Shown here: positions 42,735 to 51,091 of the stretch, one piece after another
How positions within the stretch are numbered: the stretch's first letter is position 1
Layout of the letters: every line of letters begins with the position of its first letter
Assembly: GCF_024171785.1 (NCBI RefSeq)
Contig: NZ_JAMTCK010000004.1
Coordinates: 434,001 to 498,000, forward strand
Direction of reading: 5' to 3'
Origin: Goodfellowiella coeruleoviolacea
GTDB lineage: Bacteria > Actinomycetota > Actinomycetes > Mycobacteriales > Pseudonocardiaceae
DNA length: 64,000 nt
The notes under the pieces: model-generated
The model's database searches: none
The model's input: the letters and a program-made list of their open reading frames with translations, nothing else
What the model was told of the DNA's origin: nothing
Made by a program: the position numbers and the translations under genes

Positions 42735-43265
42735 TCAGACCGGCAGCGGACTGTCCTGGCCGGTTGACCCGCCCTGGCCGCGCAGCAGGCCCGTGCTCCC
42801 GTGGCCGTTGGCCGCGCCGGCCAGCAGGCCGGGGGAGACCACCGGGAGCCCGGCGTCGGCCGCGACCCTGGCCAGCGCCGCGTCGTAGGTGATGAACTCG
42901 CTCAGCGCCGGGCCCAGCGCGACCGCGGTGGCCACGTGCAGCGCGTCGGACACGCGGGGCACCGCCCCGGGGTGAGCCTCGGCGTCCAGCGGCCCGGGGC
43001 CGTGCCGGGGCGGGCCGGCCACCTGAGCGGCCCTGCGCAGCACCTCGGCGACCGGCAGCCGGGCGATCTTGTCCAGCAGGTGTTCGGTCTTCTTCAGGCG
43101 GGCCGCGCCGTCGCCGTGCCGGCGCAGCGCCAGGCTCACCTCGATCCGGGTGTACTCGCTGCTGACCAGGGGTGCCGAGGCAGCGGCCAGGTGCCGGTTG
43201 AGCGCGGTGCTGTGCTCCTCGGGGTGGATCAGCTTCACCAGTGCGCTTGAGTCGAGATAGATCAC
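42735..43265 (-). CDS. PIN-domain toxin (VapC type)
   Basis: 176 residues. PIN acidic residues: Asp5 in MIYLDSSALVKL, Glu in SSEYTRIEVSL, Asp in RVSDALHVATA and Asp in FITYDAAL. These coordinate metal for RNA cleavage. The C-terminal 30 residues are Gly/Ser-rich and extend beyond the fold. GTG 43265 overlaps the antitoxin stop (GTGA), so translation is coupled. The protein is probably held inactive by the upstream-encoded antitoxin. Confidence 0.9.
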   Translation of the reverse strand: MIYLDSSALVKLIHPEEHSTALNRHLAAASAPLVSSEYTRIEVSLALRRHGDGAARLKKTEHLLDKIARLPVAEVLRRAAQVAGPPRHGPGPLDAEAHPGAVPRVSDALHVATAVALGPALSEFITYDAALARVAADAGLPVVSPGLLAGAANGHGSTGLLRGQGGSTGQDSPLPV

Positions 43266-43645
43266 GTTCTCTCCTCTGCTCGCATGTCGATCAGCACCTC
43301 GCTGAGCGGGCGGCCGTCCGCCGGCGCGGCCGGGGACGGGACCGAGGGGACCGGCGGGACTGCCGGGGCCGACGGGTCAGCGCCGTCCTGGTCCGCGCCC
43401 GGCGGGTTGTCCCGCAGCCACTGGTGCAGGTCGGCCTGCTCGTCCCGCCAGTCCGACGGCATGACACCGGCCTTGACCAGGCCGCTCATCACCACGTCCA
43501 CCGGGTTGGGCGGGCTGAGGATGGCGACGGGCTTGCCGTTGCGGGTGACCTCGATCCGCTCCCCACCGGACACGCGTTCCAGTACCTCTGCTGTGTTGCG
43601 GGACAGGTCGCGGACGGTCACCCGCGTCATGTGCACGAGATCCAT
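43262..43645 (-). CDS. Antitoxin of the Phd/YefM (VapB) type
   Basis: 127 residues from ATG 43645. The N-terminal DNA-binding part reads MTRVTVRDLSRNTAEVLERVSGGERIEVTRNGKPVAIL (residues 6-43, in parts), classic Phd/YefM. The C-terminal half, which should wrap the toxin, contains a Pro/Ala-rich spacer (about 85-110) before a short amphipathic end LSEVLIDMRAEE. ATG 43645 is preferred because TACCGT lies 7 nt before it; later Met at 43630 is the alternative. First gene of the pair; autorepression is expected. Confidence 0.9.
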   Translation of the reverse strand: MDLVHMTRVTVRDLSRNTAEVLERVSGGERIEVTRNGKPVAILSPPNPVDVVMSGLVKAGVMPSDWRDEQADLHQWLRDNPPGADQDGADPSAPAVPPVPSVPSPAAPADGRPLSEVLIDMRAEERT

Positions 43646-43652
43646 TTCAGAC

Positions 43653-43658
43653 ACGGTA
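43653..43658 (-). promoter_or_regulatory. -10 box TACCGT, leaderless start of the antitoxin gene
   Basis: On the minus strand TACCGT, 7 nt, ATG 43645. Autoregulatory sites would be expected around it; none is distinct by eye. Confidence 0.55.
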
Positions 43659-43874
43659 TTGGCGGTCAGGCAGCAAAAACGCCGTCTGACCCCATCGAGT
43701 AATTGTTTTAGCCCTCCGGGGGATGAGCGACGGACTCAACACACACTCGCAGTAGGCCAATTGGCCCGCGCGCATCGGCCGGAGGAGGGCAGCGCTGAGC
43801 CACCCGTTGTCCCAGTCGGGACTGGGCGTGTCGGAGCGCCGCCGGAACCACCGGCCACCCGTGGGCGAACCGGG

Positions 43875-45980
43875 TCAGAACGCGGTGATGACGACCTTGC
43901 TGCCCGGCTGCACCCGGCTGCCCGCTGGCACCGACTGGTCCAGCACCGGGGTGTCCTGCCCCTGGAAGAACTGCTGCACCTCGACCTGAAGACCCAGCCC
44001 CTGCAGGGCGCCGCGGGCCGCGGACACGGGCATGCCGCGCACCTCGGGCACGGTGACCGCGTTCGACAGCACCACGCTGACCTGCGTGCTGTCCCCGGCC
44101 GGGATCACCGACCCGGCGGGCGGGTCGGTGCGCACCACGCGGCCGGCGTCCACCTGCGGCGAGAACTCCTGCGGCCCCTCCACCGGCTGCAGCCCCTGCT
44201 GTTGCAGCAGCTGGAACGCCTCGTCCTTGGTCTTGCCGGTGACGTCGGGCACCGGCTTGGGCGCCGGCCCCTTGCTCAACACCAGCACCACCGGGGAGCC
44301 CACCTGCAGTTCGGTGCCCGGCCCCGGGTTGGTGGTCACCAGCTTGCCCTTCTCCACCTGGTCGCTGTAGGTGTTGGCGTTGTCGTCGCGGCTCGGCTTC
44401 AACCCGGCCTCGGTGATGAACCGCTCCGCCTCGGTGACGCCCAGCCCGGCGCTGAGCTTGGGCACGACCGGCCGGCCCCGGGAGACCACCAGGTTCACCC
44501 GGCTGCCGCGCACCTGGTCCTGCCCCTCGGGCGGGCTGATGCTGAGCACCGTGCCGGCCGGCACGGTGTTGTCGAAGCGCCGGTCCACCTGGGGCGTGAG
44601 GTCGGCGTCGCGCACCACCTGCTGGGCGGCGGCCTCGTCCAGGCCGGTGACCTTGGGCACCGCCGTCCACCGACCACTGCCCAGCCACCACGCCGCCACC
44701 CCGAGCAGCGTGGCCAGCACCAGCACGACCGCCGTCCACAGCACGAACGCGCGCCGGCTGCGCCGGCGCTGGCTGGTGTACTCCTCGGCCGGCGCCGCCA
44801 TGCCGTGCCCGTGCGCGCGTGCCGGCGCGGACCGCGACAGCGCCCTGGTGCCCTGCGGCCCCACCGGCCCGCCCGGCGGCAGCACCGGCCCACCCCGGGG
44901 CGGGCTGTCCGGCCCCAGCGGAGCGGCCGGCCGGCGCACCGCCGGCAGCATCGGCACGGTGCGGTCCGCCGCGGCCCGGGGAAGGGCCGCGGCCGAGCCG
45001 GGTGCCCCGGCGGCGCCGCCGGCGTCCGGCCGGGCCGGCGGGAGCTGGACGCGCAGGGTCGCCTCGTCGTGGCCGGGCACCGGCAGCGGCACCGGGACCG
45101 GCCGGATCTCCAGCGAGTCCCGCACCCGCCGTAACTCGGCCAGGAAGGCCGCGGCGTTGGCCGGGCGCTGCGCCGGCTCCCGCCGGGTGGCCCGCAGCAC
45201 CAGGTCGTCCACGGCCGGCGGCAACCCCGCGACCAGTTCACTCGGCGGCGGCACGTCGTCGTTGACGTGGCGGTAGGCCACGGAGATCGCGGTGTCGCCC
45301 AGGTAGGGCGGCTGGCCGGTGAGCATCTCGTAGAGCACGATCCCGGCCGAGTACACGTCACCGCGCTCGTCGGACGCGCCCGTGGCGACCTGCTCCGGTG
45401 ACAGGTAGGCCACCGTGCCCAGGATCATGTCGGCCCCGGTGGTGCCGGCGCTGGCCACCGCGCGCACCAGGCCGAAGTCGCCGACCTTGACCACCGCGCC
45501 CGCGCCGGCCACCCCCGATGCGTCCACGCGGCCCGGGCCGATCAGCACGTTCTCCGGCTTGATGTCCCGGTGCACCAGGCCGGCCTGGTGCGCGGCGGCC
45601 AGCGCGGACAGCACCGGCTCCAGCACGCTGAAGGCCAGCGGCACGGGCAGCGGCCCGCGGTGGCGCAGCAGGTCGCGCAGGGTGCCGCCGTCGACGAGTT
45701 CCATCACCAGGAACACGTGGTCCGCCTCGGGCGTGTGCTCCACGCCCTGGTCGTGCACGGCCACCACGTTGGGGTGGTGCAGCCGGGCCGCGGCGCGCGC
45801 CTCCCGCTCGAACCGGTCGACGAAGGACCGGTCGGCGGAGAACCGGGGGTCCATGACCTTGATGGCCACCGGCCGGTCCAGCCGGGTGTCCACCCCCCGG
45901 TACACGGTGGACATGCCGCCCCGGGCGAGCGGGCCGTCCACCCGGTACCGCCGCTCCAGCAGCCCCCCGACCACGCTCAT
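43875..45980 (-). CDS. pknL: Serine/threonine kinase with four PASTA domains (PknL type)
   Basis: 701 residues. The kinase domain (about 1-275) has glycine loop LARGGMSTVY, Lys in VAIKVMD, HRDIKPEN and DFGLVRA, then the GTVAYLSPEQ activation segment. A disordered Pro/Ala linker (about 285-400) leads to one transmembrane helix (about 408-430, LWTAVVLVLATLLGVAAWWL). Four extracellular PASTA repeats follow (from about 438), each with a VPxVxG-like start and a PxxGxxV-like end. PASTA domains bind peptidoglycan fragments or lipid II. Adjacent Rv2175c-like gene supports PknL, although PASTA number makes it look PknB-like. ATG 45980; no clear ribosome site. Confidence 0.92.
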   Translation of the reverse strand: MSVVGGLLERRYRVDGPLARGGMSTVYRGVDTRLDRPVAIKVMDPRFSADRSFVDRFEREARAAARLHHPNVVAVHDQGVEHTPEADHVFLVMELVDGGTLRDLLRHRGPLPVPLAFSVLEPVLSALAAAHQAGLVHRDIKPENVLIGPGRVDASGVAGAGAVVKVGDFGLVRAVASAGTTGADMILGTVAYLSPEQVATGASDERGDVYSAGIVLYEMLTGQPPYLGDTAISVAYRHVNDDVPPPSELVAGLPPAVDDLVLRATRREPAQRPANAAAFLAELRRVRDSLEIRPVPVPLPVPGHDEATLRVQLPPARPDAGGAAGAPGSAAALPRAAADRTVPMLPAVRRPAAPLGPDSPPRGGPVLPPGGPVGPQGTRALSRSAPARAHGHGMAAPAEEYTSQRRRSRRAFVLWTAVVLVLATLLGVAAWWLGSGRWTAVPKVTGLDEAAAQQVVRDADLTPQVDRRFDNTVPAGTVLSISPPEGQDQVRGSRVNLVVSRGRPVVPKLSAGLGVTEAERFITEAGLKPSRDDNANTYSDQVEKGKLVTTNPGPGTELQVGSPVVLVLSKGPAPKPVPDVTGKTKDEAFQLLQQQGLQPVEGPQEFSPQVDAGRVVRTDPPAGSVIPAGDSTQVSVVLSNAVTVPEVRGMPVSAARGALQGLGLQVEVQQFFQGQDTPVLDQSVPAGSRVQPGSKVVITAF

Positions 45981-46070
45981 GCCAGCACCGCCCACAGCCG
46001 TCGATCGTACGGACGAGGATGCCCCGTCTGGCGCAGGGCGTGAGTACTGATGGTGTGGCATGGTGGCGGC

Positions 46071-46436
46071 GTGAGTGCAATTCCTGCTGCTGCTGACGTG
46101 CTGGCCCCTGAGCTTGAGGTACTGACCCTGCCCGAGGTGGCCGACCGACTCGGCCTGCCCGTCACCCGGGTGCACCAGATGTTGCGGGACGGAGCTTTGA
46201 TCGCCGAACGGCGGAACGGCGTGCTCGTCGTTCCCGAGCAGTTCCTCGCCGCGGGAGGGGTGGTGAAGGGGCTGACCGGCACGATCACCGTGCTCCGCGA
46301 CGCCGGCTTCTCCACCGACGAGATGCTGCGCTGGTTGTTCACCGCTGACGACTCACTGCCCGGCACGCCGATCGAGGCGCTGCGGTCCAACCGCGGGCGG
46401 GAGGTGAAGCGCCGGGCCCAGGCACTGGCCCTGTGA
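46071..46436 (+). CDS. Rv2175c-like DNA-binding protein
   Basis: 121 residues. A winged-helix/HTH segment LTLPEVADRLGLPVTRVHQMLRDGALIAERRNGVLVVPEQFL (residues 20-61, in parts) is followed by a C-terminal helical domain (DEMLRWLFTADDSLPGTPIEAL). In M. tuberculosis the homologue is phosphorylated by PknL, and its gene is likewise divergent from pknL, so the two probably act together. GTG 46071 is 6 nt after a weak CATGGT box and has no Shine-Dalgarno. DNA targets unknown. Confidence 0.9.
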   Translation: MSAIPAAADVLAPELEVLTLPEVADRLGLPVTRVHQMLRDGALIAERRNGVLVVPEQFLAAGGVVKGLTGTITVLRDAGFSTDEMLRWLFTADDSLPGTPIEALRSNRGREVKRRAQALAL

Positions 46437-46547
46437 GACGGCGGGCAGCCGGTCAGCGCGCGTCCGGCGGTTGACCGGCTGCCCGGCCAGGACGCTCCCG
46501 CGACGGCGGTGCCCGGTGTCGGGCGGCGGTGCTGGCGGTTCATGTCC

Positions 46548-47615
46548 TCACCGGCCCGGTGCCGAGGCGGTGCCGGCCGGTGGGTTGGTGGCCGGGGGAC
46601 TGGTGGCCGGGGAACCGGTCGCCGGCGCGGTCAGCCGGGCCCACAGCGCCTGACCGACCCCGGGCAGCGCCACGGCCAGCCGGCGCGGCGTGGACACCAC
46701 CACGCGGCCGGCGAACACCTCGTGGTCCACGGCCGCGACCCGGTCCAGGATCGCCCGGTAGAGCACCAGCGCGGTGCGCACGCACGGCCGGGCGGTGGGC
46801 GCCAGCAGTGGCAGGCCCTGCTCGGCCTGCCGGTACGCGGCGCGCGCCAGCGCGCCCAGGTGCGCCAGCAGCCGCCGCACCCGGGGTTCGGTGCGGCCGG
46901 TGGCGCGGCAGTGCGCCAGCAGGGCCCGGTCCACGCCGAACGCGGCCATGTCCGCGGCCGGCAGGTACACCCGCCCCCGGTCCAGATCCTCGGCCACGTC
47001 CCGGATGATGTTGGTCAGCTGCAGCCCCTCACCCAGGGCGCGCACGGACCGCTCCGCCTCGTCCCTGGGCCCGACCGTGCCGAACACCGCCAGCATCTGC
47101 AGGCCCAGCGCCACGGCCGAGCCCCGCATGTAGTCGCGCAGCGCGGCCAGGTCCGGGTACTCGCCGACCCGCAGGTCGGCCCGCATGGCCGCGAAGAACT
47201 CGGGGAACAGCGCCGGGTCGATGTCGTGCCGCAGCACGGTGTCCACCAGCGCGGCCAGCACCGGGTGCCGGCAGGGTTGGCCGGCCAGCCCGGCCGCCAA
47301 CTGCTCGGCCAGCCGGTCCAGTTCGGCGGCCCGCTGCTCGACCGTCCGGCCCGTCCCCTGACCCGCCGGCCCCGCCGGGTGGCCGTCCGCGCTGTCCACG
47401 ATCTCGTCCGCCCACCGGGCGAAGCCGTACAGGGCGTGGATCGCGGGACGCTGCGCCGGCGGCAGCAGTCGGGTGGCCAGGAAGAAGGAACGGCCGTAGG
47501 TGGCGTTGATCCGCCGGCAGCGCGCGTAGGCGGCCCGGACCACCGGATCGGTGATACCGGCGGCGTCGAGTTCTCTGCTGCTCATACCGGGGCTGCTCAT
47601 AGGCGGGCGGCTCAC
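46548..47615 (-). CDS. crtB: Phytoene/squalene synthase
   Basis: 355 residues. Joins two prenyl diphosphates, most likely GGPP to phytoene given the nearby crtI. First Asp-rich motif FARWADEIVDSAD (D-E-x2-D), second LQLTNIIRDVAEDLDRGRVYLP (N-x2-D-x3-E-D form), and FFLATRLLPPAQRPAIHALY. GTG 47615 overlaps the stop of the mannosyltransferase gene by GTGA; later ATGs at 47600 and 47585 are possible. A Pro/Thr-rich tail of about 25 residues follows. Confidence 0.92.
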   Translation of the reverse strand: MSRPPMSSPGMSSRELDAAGITDPVVRAAYARCRRINATYGRSFFLATRLLPPAQRPAIHALYGFARWADEIVDSADGHPAGPAGQGTGRTVEQRAAELDRLAEQLAAGLAGQPCRHPVLAALVDTVLRHDIDPALFPEFFAAMRADLRVGEYPDLAALRDYMRGSAVALGLQMLAVFGTVGPRDEAERSVRALGEGLQLTNIIRDVAEDLDRGRVYLPAADMAAFGVDRALLAHCRATGRTEPRVRRLLAHLGALARAAYRQAEQGLPLLAPTARPCVRTALVLYRAILDRVAAVDHEVFAGRVVVSTPRRLAVALPGVGQALWARLTAPATGSPATSPPATNPPAGTASAPGR

Positions 47616-49222
47616 CGGGTCATCCGGGGCAGCAGGAAGTCCTCGACCGGGCGGCTGGACAGCCGCAGCGGGTCGGGGCGCACCAGCGAGACCGCGGCCA
47701 GCAGCGCCGCCAGCAGGGTGAGGAACAGGTAGCCCCACGAGTAGAGCGCGGTGTCCCCGCTGGGGAAGGTGACCAGCAGCATCCACACCGACCCCAGGGC
47801 CACCAGCACCAGCCCGGTGCTGCCCCAGGCCAGCCCCGCGCCCACCACCAGCGGCCAGCTGAAGTACCAGGGCAGCGTCGCCGGCGAGAGCAGCCCCACG
47901 GCCAGCAGGGTGACCGCCGCGCGCCGCACCGCCTCCGGCCCGCCGTCCCTGGCCGCCCACCACTGCTTGATCGCCAGCCAGGCCAGCAGCAGCATGCCAA
48001 GGCCACGGGTGATGCCGAGGAAGATGCCCTCGTCGACGTGCACGACCCAGTTGACGACCAGGTGCACGAACTGGCCGAGCGCGGTGGGCAGGGACAGCCA
48101 GTTCACGATCGTGGAGGAGGTGCGCAGTGCCGGGATCCAGCCCAGGCTCACCTCGGCGACCAGCGTGCACAGGGTGAACACGGTCACGAAGATCGCCACG
48201 CCCCAGCCGGCGGCCCGGACGAACCGGGACCGGCGCGAGCCGACCAGCCGGGCCGCCCACACCCACACCAGGAACGGCAGCGCGACCACGGCGGTCGCCT
48301 TGACCGCGGTGGCCAGGGTGACCACGGCGACGCCGCTGACGTGCCGGCGCTCCAGCACCAGCAGCACGCCGGTGGCGAGCAGGCCGACCATGAGCATGTC
48401 GTTGTGCGCGCCACCCACCAGGTGCACCAGCATCAGCGGGTTGGCCACACCCAGCCACAGCGCCACCGCCGGCCGCCCACCCAGGTGCCTGGCCAGGCCA
48501 GGCAGCGACCAGCACAGCAGCACCACGCCCAGCCCCATCATCAGCCGGATCAGCACCACCCCGCCGATCAGGCTGGTGCCGGTCACCGCGACCACACCCT
48601 TGGCGACCAGCATGAACAGCGGTCCGTACGGTGCCGGGGTGTTCTGCCACACCCAGCTGACGTTCTCGGTGAGCGGCCCGGGCAGCACCGAGGGACCGGC
48701 CTGGTAGGGGTCGAACCCCTCCAGCGCCAGCTGGCCCTGCGCCAGGTAGCTGTAGACGTCCCGGCTGAACAGCGGTGGTGCCACCAGCAGCGGCAGCATC
48801 CACACGCCGATGGTCAGCAGCATGGCCTTGCGGCCGACCAGCTCGGCGCGCACCCCCCGGCCCAGCCGGATCCACGCCCACACCAGCAGGCCGAGGCCGC
48901 CGTAGAGCACGGCGGTGGCCAGGTCCTTGCCGTGGCCGTAGCGGATCCAGCTCAGCGCGGTGTCGGCCAGCAGCGGGTCGTGGATCAGGGTGCCGCCGGC
49001 TCCGGTGCCGCCCAGCGCGATCAACGCGACGCCGAACAGGCCGAGCAGGATGGTGCCCAGAGGCAACCCCCTGGCCTGGTCAGCGGCATCATCCTGCCTG
49101 GTCACAGCCGTGCGGACGGCACGGCGGCCAGTATCGTCGCTGGTGGGGGAACCGACAGCGGAGGACGGCACCGGGTCGGCCGACTCGGTGCCGGAGCGGG
49201 GAAGGGAAGGGGTCGCGGGCAT
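47612..49222 (-). CDS. Polyprenol-phosphomannose alpha-1,6-mannosyltransferase (MptA/MptB family)
   Basis: 536 residues, integral membrane GT-C enzyme with about twelve hydrophobic helices. The first loop carries the catalytic acid in FSRDVYSYLAQGQ; NTPAPYGPLF and GGAHNDMLMVGLL are conserved in MptA/MptB. It extends the alpha-1,6-mannan of lipomannan using polyprenol-phosphate-mannose on the outer side. Gene position beside pknL/Rv2175c and idsA matches Rv2174 (mptA). ATG 49222 is 7 nt after TATGTT, a leaderless start. Coupled to crtB downstream. Confidence 0.9.
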   Translation of the reverse strand: MPATPSLPRSGTESADPVPSSAVGSPTSDDTGRRAVRTAVTRQDDAADQARGLPLGTILLGLFGVALIALGGTGAGGTLIHDPLLADTALSWIRYGHGKDLATAVLYGGLGLLVWAWIRLGRGVRAELVGRKAMLLTIGVWMLPLLVAPPLFSRDVYSYLAQGQLALEGFDPYQAGPSVLPGPLTENVSWVWQNTPAPYGPLFMLVAKGVVAVTGTSLIGGVVLIRLMMGLGVVLLCWSLPGLARHLGGRPAVALWLGVANPLMLVHLVGGAHNDMLMVGLLATGVLLVLERRHVSGVAVVTLATAVKATAVVALPFLVWVWAARLVGSRRSRFVRAAGWGVAIFVTVFTLCTLVAEVSLGWIPALRTSSTIVNWLSLPTALGQFVHLVVNWVVHVDEGIFLGITRGLGMLLLAWLAIKQWWAARDGGPEAVRRAAVTLLAVGLLSPATLPWYFSWPLVVGAGLAWGSTGLVLVALGSVWMLLVTFPSGDTALYSWGYLFLTLLAALLAAVSLVRPDPLRLSSRPVEDFLLPRMTR

Positions 49223-49556
49223 CGCGGGAAACATAGTTGCACAACGCGTGCGCGCGGGGGCATAGAACGGCGGGGTGGCGTGATCCGCTCGTAATGACCG
49301 GACTGATCCTCGCACGAACAGCAGGCCCCGTCGAGGCCGAATCGGCCGCGTGGCCCCGCGTCCGTTTGCCGTATTCCCGTTCACGTGGCCGCGCCCGCCC
49401 CGCGGCACACCCCGTTCCGCCGTGCCGCGGCGACCGCGGCGCGGCGGTGAGCGCGTCCACCGGGGCCGGCGGCCCGCCGCGCCCCCCCTGTCGCGGACAC
49501 CCCGGGCACGCCCCGATCACCCGAACGGCCCTGCGCGGGGTGAACACGGGTGGTGG
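49223..49556. promoter_or_regulatory. Gap between crtI and the mannosyltransferase gene
   Basis: Holds the leaderless -10 box TATGTT (49235-49230) of the mannosyltransferase gene. It also has a 9-bp inverted repeat (49400-49408 with 49422-49430) that could end crtI transcription. Frames crossing it are Arg/Pro-rich and unconvincing. Confidence 0.5.
49230..49235 (-). promoter_or_regulatory. -10 box TATGTT, leaderless start of the mannosyltransferase gene
   Basis: On the minus strand TATGTT, 7 nt, ATG 49222. The ATG at 49234 lies within the box and is rejected. Confidence 0.62.
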
Positions 49557-51089
49557 TCAGGGGCTGGTGGGCACGGGACGGGAGCGGGTGGTGGGGGTGC
49601 TGCGCCGGGGCAGGGTGGTGCCGACGACGCGCTGGGCGGCCAGCCGGCCCGAGATCAGCACCGGGGGCACGCCGACGCCCGGGGTGGTGCCGCACCCGGC
49701 CAGCACGGCGTTGTCCACCCCGCGCAGCAGGTTGCGGGGCCGGAACGGGCCGGTCTGGGCGACGGTGTGCGCGGCCGAGAACGGGGTGCCGGCGGCCAGG
49801 CCCATCCGCGCCCAGTCGGCCGGGGTGACCAGGTGCTCCAGCTCCACCGACGCGTCCAGCCCGGCCAGGCCGCGTGCTTCCAGCACGCGCATCAGCTCGT
49901 CCCGGTAGGCCGGGCCGACGCGCGGCCAGTCCAGCGGGCCGGTGGCCAGGTTCGGGCAGGGCGCGAGCACGTAGTAGAGCTGCCTGCCCTCCGGCGCCAG
50001 CGTCGGGTCGGTCGCGGTCGGCCGGGTGACCAGCAGCGACGGGTCGCTCATCAACCGGCCGTCGTGGATGATCTCGGTGAAGGTGCGGTCCCACTCCCGG
50101 CCGAACAGCACGGTGTGGTGGGCCAGGTCCGGCCAGGTCCGGTCGCTGCCCAGGTGCAGCACCACCGCCGACGGCGACCAGCGCACCGGCACCGGGCGGC
50201 GGGGCGCGTGGCCGAGCAGCCGGTAGGCGGTGGGCAGGTCCGGGGTGAGCACCACCGCGTCACACGGGATGCGCTCGCCCTGGCTGGTGCGCACCGCGGT
50301 CACCCGGCTGCCGATCCGCTCCAGCCAGGCCACGGACGTCCGGTAGCGGAACTCGGCACCGGCCCGCTCGGCCGCGCCGGCCAGCGCGTCCGGCAGCGCG
50401 CGCATGCCGCCCCGGGGGAAGTACACCCCGGCGACGGTGTCCATGTAGGGGATCACGCCGTACGCGCCCAGCGCCTGCCTCGGCGGCACGCCCGCGTAGA
50501 GCGCCTGGAAGGAGAACAGCCGGCGCAGCCGCTCGTCGGCGAAGAACCGGGCGATGGCCGGGCCGAGCCGGCCGAACCCGCGCAGCGCGGCCAGCCGGGC
50601 CAGCGACGGGCCGAGCAGGTCCAGCGGCGAGTCGAAGTTCGCGCCGATGAACCGGTCCCGCTCCACCTCGTACAGCTCGGTCAGCCAGCGGCGCAGCCGG
50701 CGGTAGCCCTCGGCGTCGCGGGGGCCGGCCACCCGGCGCACCTCGGCCTCCATGGCCTCGGCGTCGCTGTGCACGTCGATCCGGCTGCCGTCGGCGAACC
50801 GGGCCCGGTAGGCCGGGTGCACCGGCAGCAGGTCGAGCCGGTCGGTCAGCGACTCGCCGACCGCGGCCAGCGCCTCCTCGACCAGCTCCGGCATGGTCAG
50901 CACGGTCGGGCCGGTGTCGATCCGGTAGCCGCCCAGGTCGAGCCGGCCGGCCCGGCCGCCGGGGCCGTCCGCCCGCTCCACCACGGTGACCCGCCGGCCG
51001 GCGCCCAGCAGGTGCAGTGCGGCGGACAGGCCGGCGAGGCCGGCGCCGACGACCACGACGTGATCGGTGGGTCCGGTGACGGTGCGCAT
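49557..51089 (-). CDS. crtI: Phytoene desaturase
   Basis: 510 residues. FAD-binding N-terminus HVVVVGAGLAGLSAALHLLG with VVERADGPGGRAGRL. The middle has YFPRGGMRALPDALA, and the C-terminal dinucleotide/carotenoid signature includes NLLRGVDNAVLAGCGTTPGVGVP. Converts phytoene stepwise to lycopene. ATG 51089 lies 2 bp after the idsA stop, so the two genes are coupled. The terminal lycopene cyclase gene is not in the window. Confidence 0.94.
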   Translation of the reverse strand: MRTVTGPTDHVVVVGAGLAGLSAALHLLGAGRRVTVVERADGPGGRAGRLDLGGYRIDTGPTVLTMPELVEEALAAVGESLTDRLDLLPVHPAYRARFADGSRIDVHSDAEAMEAEVRRVAGPRDAEGYRRLRRWLTELYEVERDRFIGANFDSPLDLLGPSLARLAALRGFGRLGPAIARFFADERLRRLFSFQALYAGVPPRQALGAYGVIPYMDTVAGVYFPRGGMRALPDALAGAAERAGAEFRYRTSVAWLERIGSRVTAVRTSQGERIPCDAVVLTPDLPTAYRLLGHAPRRPVPVRWSPSAVVLHLGSDRTWPDLAHHTVLFGREWDRTFTEIIHDGRLMSDPSLLVTRPTATDPTLAPEGRQLYYVLAPCPNLATGPLDWPRVGPAYRDELMRVLEARGLAGLDASVELEHLVTPADWARMGLAAGTPFSAAHTVAQTGPFRPRNLLRGVDNAVLAGCGTTPGVGVPPVLISGRLAAQRVVGTTLPRRSTPTTRSRPVPTSP

Positions 51090-51091
51090 GG

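Noticed and set aside
43810-43825. Short hairpin CCCAGTC/GACTGGG after pknL
   Set aside because: The loop is only 2 nt unless the stem is opened, and the energy is low compared with other terminators here.
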